From Microvirga sp. (GTDB taxonomy: Bacteria; Pseudomonadota; Alphaproteobacteria; Rhizobiales; Beijerinckiaceae), in the NCBI RefSeq assembly GCF_014699075.1, contig NZ_JACXAB010000037.1, forward strand, positions 1 through 38,825: DNA of 38,825 nucleotides, written 5' to 3'. The notes beneath the pieces were generated by a model that searched no databases, was not told where the DNA came from, and saw nothing but the letters and a program-made list of their open reading frames with translations. Position 1 is the first letter of the stretch, and each line of letters opens with the position of its first letter. This document shows positions 1-6,955 of the stretch, in pieces. Position numbers and translations under genes: made by a program.

Positions 1-145
1 CAACTCTTCGGTCTAGCAGCCTGAATGATCTGATCGACGGGGTTCGTTTTGCCGTTTCAAGTTACTGCAACGGTGCCCTCCACTCGAAACGGAGCGCCTG
101 ATTCTACGAGGCCATGGCATCCGGGATCTTGATGCAAACTTCGGA

Positions 146-592
146 ATGTGGAGCAATCCCAGCGTCGTTGAGTATATCACGCGCAAGCCCTCGACGCGGG
201 AGGAAAGCTGGTCGCGGATCTTGCGCTATGCGGGCCATTGGCGCCTGCTCGGTTATGGTTCTTGGGCGGTTCACGAGAAGAACTCAGGCCGTTTCGTCGG
301 CGACGTATGTTTCCTGAATGCGAAGCGGGCAATGAGTCCATCGTTTGCTGGCATCCCGGAGATGGGATGGGTTCTCGATCCTGCATTCCACGAAAAAGGT
401 TACGCAACCGAGGCGGTGCAGGCTGCCCTCCTGTGGGGCGACGCCAACCTGCCGTTGGGACGAACGGTATGCATGATTTCGCCAGACAATCTTGCTTCGC
501 TGCAGATCGCCCGAAAATGTGGGTACAGAGAGTTTGCGAGAACCACCTATACGGATAGCGAAGTCATTCTGTTCCAGCGCGATCGGCACTGA
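146..592 (+). CDS. GNAT-family (RimJ/RimL-like) N-acetyltransferase, N-terminus uncertain
   Basis: A 148-aa reading frame with the GNAT fold typical of RimJ/RimL-type acetyltransferases, which move an acetyl group from acetyl-CoA to an amine or a protein N-terminus. The core is seen in GWVLDPAFHEKGYATEAVQA (beta4 followed by the CoA-binding turn) and in SPDNLASLQIARKCGYRE (the usual Asn-x-x-Ser helix). Homology starts upstream of the first ATG: the same frame from about position 83 reads LETERLILRG, the classic first strand of this family. That stretch has no ATG, GTG or TTG before the in-frame stop at 26-28. Either the ancestral start was lost by a small indel or the protein now starts at 146 without its first strand. 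The family is sure; substrate is unknown and activity doubtful. Confidence 0.7.
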   Translation: MWSNPSVVEYITRKPSTREESWSRILRYAGHWRLLGYGSWAVHEKNSGRFVGDVCFLNAKRAMSPSFAGIPEMGWVLDPAFHEKGYATEAVQAALLWGDANLPLGRTVCMISPDNLASLQIARKCGYREFARTTYTDSEVILFQRDRH

Positions 593-603
593 TGCAGTTG
601 AGC

Positions 604-720
604 AGAGGGGACAGCTCGCCACTTGGCGCCGTTCTCATGGCGCCACAGGATGGCATCCAGTGTCCGCCGCGAGTCCTGGGGTGGTGTCTTGCCTGAAGAC
701 GCTGTGCGGGCCGGTATCAA
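604..720 (-). pseudogene. IS5-family transposase N-terminal remnant
   Basis: Read on the minus strand, about 38 residues including RRTLDAILWRHENGAKWRAV match the conserved N-terminal region of IS5-type transposases (DUF4096-like). There is no start, no catalytic DDE part and no recognisable inverted repeat. It sits between the acetyltransferase and the HxlR gene. The match was made by eye from the family pattern and is a relic of a few dozen codons only. Confidence 0.6.
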
Positions 721-731
721 GTTTTTCCAAG

Positions 732-1088
732 TTACTCCACGGACGTCGTTTGAAGAGCGCCAGCATCGACACGCTCCGAATCCCCGGTCTCCTCCCACCA
801 TTCGCCGAGGGCGTCGATCAGCGGCACAAGACGAAGGCCTGCCGGCGTGAGGTCATACTCGACACGCAAGGGATAGCCCTCAAATTCCGTGCGGGTGACA
901 ATTCCCGCGTCTTCCAGCTTTCGGAGCTCGAAGGTGAGCATCTTATGCGAAATCGTCGGGTTGTCCCGGCGAAGGTCGCTGAAGCGCTTTGTCCCGTCCT
1001 TGAGGTAGTAAATCAGCAGCGTGGGCCAACGGCCACTGAGGACTTGCATCACCTCTTCGATGGGACATTGTGAGACCAGGTTTTTCAT
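732..1088 (-). CDS. HxlR-family winged-helix transcriptional regulator
   Basis: 118 aa, the usual length for one HxlR domain. Family signatures are CPIEEVMQVLSGRWPTLLIYYL (Cys followed by helix 1), RFSDLRRDNPTISHKMLTFEL (helix-turn-helix with recognition helix) and GIVTRTEFEGYPLRVEYDLTP (the beta wing). HxlR proteins are dimeric DNA-binding regulators; many respond to electrophiles, aldehydes or redox state, often through the N-terminal Cys present here. The gene is divergent from a glutathione S-transferase gene across 108 bp that contains an inverted repeat, so it probably controls that gene and itself. Which signal it senses cannot be read from the sequence. Confidence 0.9.
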   Translation of the reverse strand: MKNLVSQCPIEEVMQVLSGRWPTLLIYYLKDGTKRFSDLRRDNPTISHKMLTFELRKLEDAGIVTRTEFEGYPLRVEYDLTPAGLRLVPLIDALGEWWEETGDSERVDAGALQTTSVE

Positions 1089-1114
1089 GGGCAGCTCGTG
1101 GTTACAAAAAGGTG

Positions 1115-1129
1115 CGTAATTTACTTACG
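1115..1129. promoter_or_regulatory. Candidate HxlR operator, CGTAA-N5-TTACG
   Basis: A perfect 5-bp inverted repeat (CGTAA, five bases, TTACG) lies in the HxlR/GST divergent region. A further CGTAAG copy occurs at 1139-1144 and a TTAC half-site at 1102-1105. Multiple half-sites in a divergent promoter region are what an autoregulated HxlR dimer would need. Binding is inferred. Confidence 0.5.
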
Positions 1130-1196
1130 GTCAGCGTCGCGTAAGTTCCAGCCTCGCTGCGCAGCGTGATCAGCAGAAATCACGGAGAACAAGAGA

Positions 1197-1901
1197 ATGG
1201 AACCGACTCTCATTTATGGCTTCCCTCTGGGAAGTTCCATGGGGCTTGTCGCGGCTCTCGAATGGCTGGGTAAGCCCTACAGGCTTTGCCGAGTGGACAT
1301 GATGAGCGAAATGCACGAGCCATCCTATGCGCGGATCAACGCTCGGCACGAGACACCTGCCATTGTTGACGATCAGGGCAGGATCCTGGCGGAGACCATG
1401 GCGATCGCCTCCTGGCTTGAGGCAAGGGATGCAGATCGGCGCATCAGCTTCGACCCGCTCTCCCACCAGGCCGATCGCATGCATCAGATCATGGCTTACG
1501 TGAATACGGGATTCACCGCTGCGTTCAGTCCCCTGTGGGCCGCACTCGAGATGGAACCGCCGGACCCGACGCTGCAGTCAACGCTCCGGGAGTGGGGCCG
1601 AGACAGGATCATCGAGCGCCATGACAAGCTGGAAGACATGATCGAGGAAACACCCTTCCTGGTCGGCGACAAACCGACCCTGGCAGACGCGGTATTCATC
1701 GGCGTGGCACGCTGGCTCGACTTCCATGCCATTGCCGACAGGTCACGTTGGCCAAAGTTGGCGGCATTGCGGGAGCGCCTCGAAGCCGACCCCGCAGTGA
1801 TCTACGCGACCGCCTTGGAAAATGGCGAAAGTCGACAGGGAACGGGCTCCTGCATCGGGCATGTCCCCCTCGCAGAAGTGATCTCCCGGTTCGGCAAGTA
1901 A
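1197..1901 (+). CDS. Glutathione S-transferase family protein
   Basis: 234 aa with an N-terminal thioredoxin-like domain (about residues 1-80) and an all-helical C-terminal domain (about 90-225). The motif RHETPAIVDDQGRILAETMAIASWLE is the glutathione-binding cis-Pro/beta4/SNAIL-like region (Pro then Glu-Thr in place of the common Glu-Ser), and FLVGDKPTLADAVFIGVARWL is the canonical N-capping box of the C-terminal domain. GSTs conjugate glutathione to electrophiles or act in thiol transfer in the cytoplasm. It starts at ATG 1197 and is divergent from the HxlR regulator, suggesting an inducible detoxification pair. The substrate is unknown. Confidence 0.9.
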   Translation: MEPTLIYGFPLGSSMGLVAALEWLGKPYRLCRVDMMSEMHEPSYARINARHETPAIVDDQGRILAETMAIASWLEARDADRRISFDPLSHQADRMHQIMAYVNTGFTAAFSPLWAALEMEPPDPTLQSTLREWGRDRIIERHDKLEDMIEETPFLVGDKPTLADAVFIGVARWLDFHAIADRSRWPKLAALRERLEADPAVIYATALENGESRQGTGSCIGHVPLAEVISRFGK

Positions 1902-1954
1902 GATCGAATCGTTCTCGAAGATCCTCCGGTTACCTCAGGACCAGCCAACTCCAA

Positions 1955-2090
1955 CGAAAAAGCCCTGGCCGAGAGTGTAAGGGCTCTCAACCAGGGCCGG
2001 CTCCAAGCATTGGAGGCTATGGAGATTGTTCGGGCTGATACGCAACGCGCCCGGCACCTGCATGGTGGAATGGTCAAGCTTAACAATTCG
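1955..2090 (+). repeat. Direct repeat copy A (candidate structured RNA), left of the RTX gene
   Basis: This stretch is closely matched by 5662-5795 in the same orientation. Shared blocks include AAGGGCTCTCA, CCAGGGCC, CGGGCTGATACGCA and AAGCTTAACAATT. Within it GCCCTGGC and GAGAG can pair with the downstream CTCTC and CCAGGGC, giving a nested hairpin. The conservation of paired blocks with variable joints looks like a small RNA or dispersed structured element rather than coding DNA. No Rfam family could be assigned from memory with confidence. Confidence 0.6.
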
Positions 2091-2091
2091 T

Positions 2092-2117
2092 GCACGGGCC
2101 GGGCACTTGGCCCGTGC
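2092..2117 (+). terminator. GC-rich hairpin after repeat A, possible terminator
   Basis: GCACGGGCC pairs perfectly with GGCCCGTGC across an 8-base loop, immediately after the direct repeat. There is no clear T-run behind it, so it is at best a weak intrinsic terminator. It could instead be the 3' stem of an RNA encoded by the repeat. The second repeat copy lacks this hairpin. Confidence 0.4.
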
Positions 2118-2378
2118 CTTGACCTCTCAGGCGAGATGCCGACCTCAATGCGCGGGAGAGGGGCTGACCCAGCGTTCGCCAGCTGATCTTGGCTGTGATC
2201 TCGCAAACGCTCCGTGAAGAGCATGACCCCGAAACCCAGCCCTTTCGAGATAAGATTATTATCTTGCTTCCCATGGGGTAGCCCCTCATAGTTACTGCTC
2301 CCGTCTGAGACAAACCAAGTCTGCACTGTCCCTTGCGAAAGCAGGCCGTCGCGGCCCTTTCAGAGAGCGAATATTCCT
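2118..2378. other. Non-coding leader upstream of the RTX gene, with an inverted repeat
   Basis: No convincing gene lies here. The only structure seen is the AT-rich inverted repeat AGATAA-N5-TTATCT at 2248-2264, about 115 bp before the RTX start, which could be a regulator site. Upstream of ATG 2379 the ribosome-binding sequence is weak (AGAGAG). Confidence 0.4.
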
Positions 2379-5300
2379 ATGGCGAACATCACCTACTCGG
2401 CTCTGACATTCACGACTATTGGAGGCTCCGTATGGGACGACGGCATCGCCGAGGACGGGGAGGGCGGATCCCATAATCTGCCGCTGGACATCCAAATTGG
2501 ACTGCTTGGCACCAGTCCAGGCACATCGATCGAGTGGAGAGACAACTACGAACTGGGAATGCCCCGCAATCAATTCACGGGGCTGACCATCTTCTGGGGA
2601 CCCGAGGGGTATTCGCCGTGGCAGGGTTTCTTCGTCAGAAGCAAGGACTCTTCCGCTTTCGAACTTAACGGTTTTCAATGGTACGACTGGAACTGGGAAG
2701 GCACTCCAATTCAGGTCGAGGGCTTTCTGGACGGAGCTCGTGTGGCCCTGTCCAGCTTCCAGGCCAATTTTGATGACTCCATTGTGACGGTAAACCTCGG
2801 CATGGACTTCGACCTGGTCGACGAGGTCCGCATCACTTACGCCAGCACAGGGTACGGGACCATCAACAACCTGCAGCTTGCGGGGATCGATACCGTCGGT
2901 CCATCCGTTACAGGCGTCTGGGTGCCGGTGAACGGCACCTACGCGGCCGGTCAAACACTCACGTTTACGCTCAGCTTCGATGAAATTGTGACTGTTGCGA
3001 TCGATGGAGGCCGACCACAGCTGGCGCTGGTGATCGGCACGCAGACGGTTTACGCAGATTACGTCCCTGGCTCAGGATCAAATGTTGTGTCCTTCCGGTA
3101 TACCGTGCAACCGGGCCAGTTGGACGCAAATGGCATCACTGTCTCGTCTCTCCAACTCAATGGCGCAACCATTACTGACGATGTTGGCAACGCCGCAACC
3201 CTGACTTTGAACAATGTCGGGTCGACATCGGGTGTGCTGGTCGACGGAGTGCCCCCGGCCACTGTGATCACCAGAGCCGCCTTTTCAGCCGATACCGGAC
3301 AGTCGGCCGCCGACTTTGTGACCCGCACGGCAGCACAGACCATCAGCGGCACCCTCTCGGCTGCTTTGGAGACTGGCGAAGCTGTTGAAGTCTCCCTCAA
3401 CAATGGCAGTACGTGGACACTCGCATCCACTTCTGTTGGATCGAGCGCCTGGTCGCTCGCGGGCGTGACGCTGGCGGGCAGCAACACCCTGCAAGTCAGA
3501 GTGACCGATGGTGCTGGTAATCGAGGGCCCGTTTACACTCAGGCCTATGCGCTCGACACCACGGCGCCGACGGTGACGATCACCAGCAACAGATCATCTC
3601 TCAAAATCGGCGAGACCGCGACCATCACCTTCACCTTCAGCGAGGATCCGGGTCTAACATTCACCTGGGATGGATCTGCCGGCGACGTCGTCGTCTCCGG
3701 TGGCACACTCAGCGCAATTTCCGGGAGCGGCACGACGCGGACGGCTACGTTCACGCCGTCGGCATTAACCGACGGTGGCACAGCCACCATCTCGGTAGCG
3801 GCGGCATCCTATATCGATATAGCTGGAAATTCTGGAGGTGCAGGCGCGACGCCGAGCATTTCGTTCGATACGCTCGCGCCCGCCGCGACTTCAACACCCG
3901 ATCTGAACGATGCAAGTGACAGCGGGATCTCAGCTACCGACAACCTGACCAGCGACACGACGCCGACCCTGACCGGCACCGCCGAAGCTGGCAGCACCGT
4001 TACTCTCTATGACGGCGCGACAGTCGTCGGTTCGGGTGTGGCGGTCGGCGGGGTTTGGTCTGTTACCACGACGGGCCTGACGAGCGGGACGCACCACATT
4101 ACCGCGATCGCGCGTGATACGGCAGGTAACGTCAGCAACGTATCCTCATCCCTTGCTTTGACCATAGATACAACCGCGCCGATTGCCACTCCGTTGGCGT
4201 CGCAGCCCGGTGACGTGACGAATCTCGCGCCGGACAGCGCGATTATCCTGCGCTTCGATGGTTCGGTTGAGATCGGAACAAGCGGCAGCATCATCCTGTA
4301 CAACGTAACCGATGGAACCGTTCTCGAGACCATCCCGTACAATTCTGCCGCCATCAGCGGCTGGGGATCTGATGCGCTCGCGATCAACCCATCCTTCCGC
4401 CTGCCGGTAGGGAAGACTATTGCTGTGATGTGGAGCGCTGCGGCCTTCCAGGATCAGGCGGGCAACTTTGTCGCTGCGAACGCCAGCAACACGTTCTGTG
4501 CCTTCACCGTCAAGGAAGATCCGGTGGCTCCTACGGCCACCAATCTGAACCAGACGATCGCGCTTCCGGAAGATGCTGGCCCTGTCGCCCTCGACGACAT
4601 TGTCGTCGCGGACCTCAACTCTGGTGATACGGTGACGGCAACGCTGACGCTGAGCAATCCGGCTGCGGGCTCTCTCAGCCTGGGAACGTACGGATCGGCC
4701 GTCTCAAGTTTCAATGCGGCGACAGGCGTGTGGACCGTAACGGGATCGGTCGCAGAGGTGAACTCAGCTCTTGCTGACGTGTCCTTCACGCCTTCACCTG
4801 ACTGGAGCCATACGCTCACGATCGTCACTCGGATCAGGGATGCAGCCGGGACAGGCCCGGCCGACGGCACGATTACGCTGAGCGCAACCAACCCGCTAGA
4901 TGGCGACAACACGATCTTGGGGGGAGGCGGTTGGGACAGTCTCTTTGGCGGTGCAGGCTCCGACAGCCTATTCGGCCGTGCCGGGAACGATCGCCTGGAC
5001 GGTGGCTCTAACAACGACACGGTGTCAGGAGGCTCGGGCAATGACAGGGTCTATGGCGGCAGCGGCAATGACAGGGCGTCCGGTGGGAGCGGTGCCGACA
5101 AAGTCTATGGCGGATCAGGGCATGATCAGGTCTATGGCGATGCTGGGAATGACCGGCTCTATGGAGACACCGGGAACGATCGGCTTTCCGGCGGGACGGG
5201 TCACGACATCATGATGGGTGGCAGCGGCCGTGACACCATCAGCGGTGGCTCGGGCGACGACCGGATCTATGGCGGCTTAGGCGCCGATGTCCTCAGTGGC

Positions 5301-5621
5301 GGCGCCGGCCGCGATTCCTTCGTGTTTGACACCACACTTGGCAAGGGTGAGGTCGATACGATCCGGGGATTCGACCCATGGGAGGACAGGATCCTGCTCG
5401 ACGACGCCATCTTCAAGAGTGTTGGCGGCCGCGGAGGCTTCGATTGGAGCGCGTTCCAATGGGGTGACAAAGCATTCGGTGCCGAGGTGCGCGTTCTTTA
5501 CGACTTTGCATCGGGTGCACTGTTGTATGATGCCGACGGGAATGGGTCGGCCGCGGCGGTGACTTTTGCCAAAGTCGACCCATGGCTATGGCTCACATCT
5601 GACAACTTCAGGATCATCTAA
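2379..5621 (+). CDS. Large secreted Ig-like repeat protein with C-terminal RTX calcium-binding repeats
   Basis: 1080 aa without a classical signal peptide. Residues 1-170 form an unrecognised, Trp/Asn/Gly-rich N-terminal domain. About 170-610 hold tandem bacterial Ig-like modules separated by DTTAP-type linkers (for example TPTLTGTAEAGSTVTLYDGA). About 715-840 resemble a cadherin-like or Calx-type strand domain. Residues ~843-980 are RTX nonapeptides of the GGSGNDRVY type, and the tail ends in a hydrophobic strand (LTSDNFRII), the usual C-terminal type I secretion signal region. Such proteins leave the cell through an ABC/MFP/TolC exporter and fold outside on binding Ca2+; typical roles are adhesion, biofilm matrix or S-layer-like coats. 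No catalytic domain was recognised and no type I exporter genes are nearby. The gene stands alone between two direct repeats. Confidence 0.9.
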   Translation: MANITYSALTFTTIGGSVWDDGIAEDGEGGSHNLPLDIQIGLLGTSPGTSIEWRDNYELGMPRNQFTGLTIFWGPEGYSPWQGFFVRSKDSSAFELNGFQWYDWNWEGTPIQVEGFLDGARVALSSFQANFDDSIVTVNLGMDFDLVDEVRITYASTGYGTINNLQLAGIDTVGPSVTGVWVPVNGTYAAGQTLTFTLSFDEIVTVAIDGGRPQLALVIGTQTVYADYVPGSGSNVVSFRYTVQPGQLDANGITVSSLQLNGATITDDVGNAATLTLNNVGSTSGVLVDGVPPATVITRAAFSADTGQSAADFVTRTAAQTISGTLSAALETGEAVEVSLNNGSTWTLASTSVGSSAWSLAGVTLAGSNTLQVRVTDGAGNRGPVYTQAYALDTTAPTVTITSNRSSLKIGETATITFTFSEDPGLTFTWDGSAGDVVVSGGTLSAISGSGTTRTATFTPSALTDGGTATISVAAASYIDIAGNSGGAGATPSISFDTLAPAATSTPDLNDASDSGISATDNLTSDTTPTLTGTAEAGSTVTLYDGATVVGSGVAVGGVWSVTTTGLTSGTHHITAIARDTAGNVSNVSSSLALTIDTTAPIATPLASQPGDVTNLAPDSAIILRFDGSVEIGTSGSIILYNVTDGTVLETIPYNSAAISGWGSDALAINPSFRLPVGKTIAVMWSAAAFQDQAGNFVAANASNTFCAFTVKEDPVAPTATNLNQTIALPEDAGPVALDDIVVADLNSGDTVTATLTLSNPAAGSLSLGTYGSAVSSFNAATGVWTVTGSVAEVNSALADVSFTPSPDWSHTLTIVTRIRDAAGTGPADGTITLSATNPLDGDNTILGGGGWDSLFGGAGSDSLFGRAGNDRLDGGSNNDTVSGGSGNDRVYGGSGNDRASGGSGADKVYGGSGHDQVYGDAGNDRLYGDTGNDRLSGGTGHDIMMGGSGRDTISGGSGDDRIYGGLGADVLSGGAGRDSFVFDTTLGKGEVDTIRGFDPWEDRILLDDAIFKSVGGRGGFDWSAFQWGDKAFGAEVRVLYDFASGALLYDADGNGSAAAVTFAKVDPWLWLTSDNFRII

Positions 5622-5661
5622 GATTCCGGACGGTCCTGCATCGCTGGGAGCAACTTCGTCA

Positions 5662-5795
5662 TGAAAATGGCCCCAGCCGAGAGGTAAGGGCTCTCAGCCA
5701 GGGCCAGGCTCCACGCTTGGGGGCAATGGAGAGTGTGCGGGCTGATACGCAGCGCCCGTTACCCGCATTCTGAAACAGCCAAGCTTAACAATTGG
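5662..5795 (+). repeat. Direct repeat copy B, right of the RTX gene
   Basis: Second copy of the element at 1955-2090, same strand, 41 bp after the RTX stop codon. It keeps the stem CCGAGAG...CTCTC, the block CGGGCTGATACGCA and the end AAGCTTAACAATT. The two copies bracket the RTX gene exactly, so they could serve as recombination substrates or be a paralogous pair of small RNA genes. Divergence is scattered as substitutions and short indels, so this is not a very recent duplication. Confidence 0.6.
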
Positions 5796-5830
5796 TAGAG
5801 GGACAATCAGGCTGCCCAAAGCCAGTTTGA

Positions 5831-6103
5831 TTAGGCGAGATGCCGGGCGAAGTGCTTGTTCATCTCGAACATGCTGACCTTGTCCTTGCCATCAAAGACC
5901 GCCCGCAGCTTGTCGTCCGCCAGGATCTCGCGCTTGTTCGCCGGGTTCTGCAGGTTGTTGGCCTTGATGTACTCCCACACCTTGCTCACCACTTCGGTGC
6001 GGAGCAGGGGAGACGAGCCAACAACGGCCGCCAGTTCATTCGAGGGTTGCAGCGGCTTCGCCAAGGCCGGGTTCGGCTTTTTGGCTGCTTTTGCTTCGGT
6101 CAT
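5831..6103 (-). CDS. SWIB/MDM2-domain protein
   Basis: 90 aa. After a short Lys/Ala/Pro-rich tail (residues 1-20) the rest is one SWIB domain: LAAVVGSSPLLRTEVVSKVW, then EYIKANNLQNPANKREILAD and a C-terminal helix with VSMFEMNKHFARHL. SWIB folds bind helical peptides and in eukaryotes occur in chromatin remodelers. Free-standing bacterial versions are common in rhizobia and chlamydiae and are thought to be DNA- or nucleoid-associated. The start at 6103 is chosen because AGGAG lies 7 bases before this ATG; an upstream TTG lacks one. It is monocistronic. Role in this organism unknown. Confidence 0.9.
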   Translation of the reverse strand: MTEAKAAKKPNPALAKPLQPSNELAAVVGSSPLLRTEVVSKVWEYIKANNLQNPANKREILADDKLRAVFDGKDKVSMFEMNKHFARHLA

Positions 6104-6199
6104 AGTCAAACTCCTACAATGTGCCCGTCATAGGCGTGCGGAATGGCGCGCGACCATGACGAGCGAAAAACTAACAGTCTCTTAATGAGGACTGGCCAT

Positions 6200-6466
6200 T
6201 CACCGACGCCGCTTGGGTGGTGACTTCGCCATCATCTGGCGCATCGCCTCTTCGGCCTGTGCTCTGGCATCGGCATCATGATTGAGGTTCCGTACCTCTG
6301 AGGGCTCATCCTGCTCCTGCAGGCCATTCTGGCGCGCCCGCCATTGTTTCCCCTGCGCCGCAGTGGCAGCGGCATTTGCAAGTTTCTCCAGCCGGTCAAG
6401 TTGCGGCGTACTGGCCCGACCTTCGGTTTCGGTCCGTTCGTCTTCGGCTTCTGGGCCTCTCGGCAT
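6200..6466 (-). CDS. Small hydrophilic protein of unknown function
   Basis: 88 aa, highly charged and predicted mostly helical, with no signal peptide or membrane segment. The middle (LDRLEKLANAAATAAQGKQW) is Ala-rich and could form a coiled coil; the tail ends in KSPPKRRR. The start at ATG 6466 is supported by AGGGA 8 bases upstream; an earlier TTG at 6487 is less likely. I do not recognise a family. It lies beside the SWIB gene on the same strand, but the 96-bp gap and separate ribosome-binding site argue for its own transcript. Confidence 0.6.
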   Translation of the reverse strand: MPRGPEAEDERTETEGRASTPQLDRLEKLANAAATAAQGKQWRARQNGLQEQDEPSEVRNLNHDADARAQAEEAMRQMMAKSPPKRRR

Positions 6467-6581
6467 GCATCTGATCCCTTGAAACAATGTTCGTCAGTTC
6501 CCTACGTATCTAGGCACTGGCTTCCATATCGACAGGGCCGCGGTTAACTTCGCCTTAACCATAGCAGTCCGAGGTAGGCTG

Positions 6582-6923
6582 ATGCGGAAGATCCACCCTG
6601 GCTTTACAGCTCTTGCCATCCTCCTGGGCCCTGCCTCCGTGATTATTGCCCATGGGAAGATCACCGAGTATTCCCAACAGACGGTGGCAAAACCCTCAGA
6701 TCCTGCCGCAATCATCCGGCAGGCCCATGCCCACTGTTCCGAACTGCCCCAGTCTCAGCGCCCCGGTCACTGTGACGAATATCTGGCCTACTTCGAACAA
6801 TGTGCCGCCCGGAAGGAGCGCTGTGATCCGCGCTCTGTCGGCGAGATCTTGGTTCGGCAAAACCTCTCCCCGGCGCCGTTGGAAACGCTGAAGATCGACA
6901 GGATCGCCGTGTCAGATGACTGA
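6582..6923 (+). CDS. Small Cys-containing exported or membrane-anchored protein, unknown
   Basis: 113 aa. Residues 1-25 (basic start, then FTALAILLGPASVIIAHG) form a signal peptide or a single membrane anchor. The rest is hydrophilic with four Cys (in AHCSEL, GHCDEY, EQCAAR and ERCDPR) spaced as two possible disulfide pairs, consistent with a periplasmic helical hairpin. I do not recognise the family; the spacing recalls small Cys-motif proteins such as CHCH-like hairpins, but that is not a firm assignment. It converges on the GGDEF/EAL gene with 32 bp between them. Confidence 0.6.
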   Translation: MRKIHPGFTALAILLGPASVIIAHGKITEYSQQTVAKPSDPAAIIRQAHAHCSELPQSQRPGHCDEYLAYFEQCAARKERCDPRSVGEILVRQNLSPAPLETLKIDRIAVSDD

Positions 6924-6955
6924 ACCCGGCAGATCACCATTGGCCCTGTTCGGGC

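Noticed and set aside
4907..5320. Tandem GGC-rich repeats as a possible CRISPR or minisatellite
   Set aside because: They are in-frame codons for RTX nonapeptides, with 27-base periodicity from protein repeats and no spacers.
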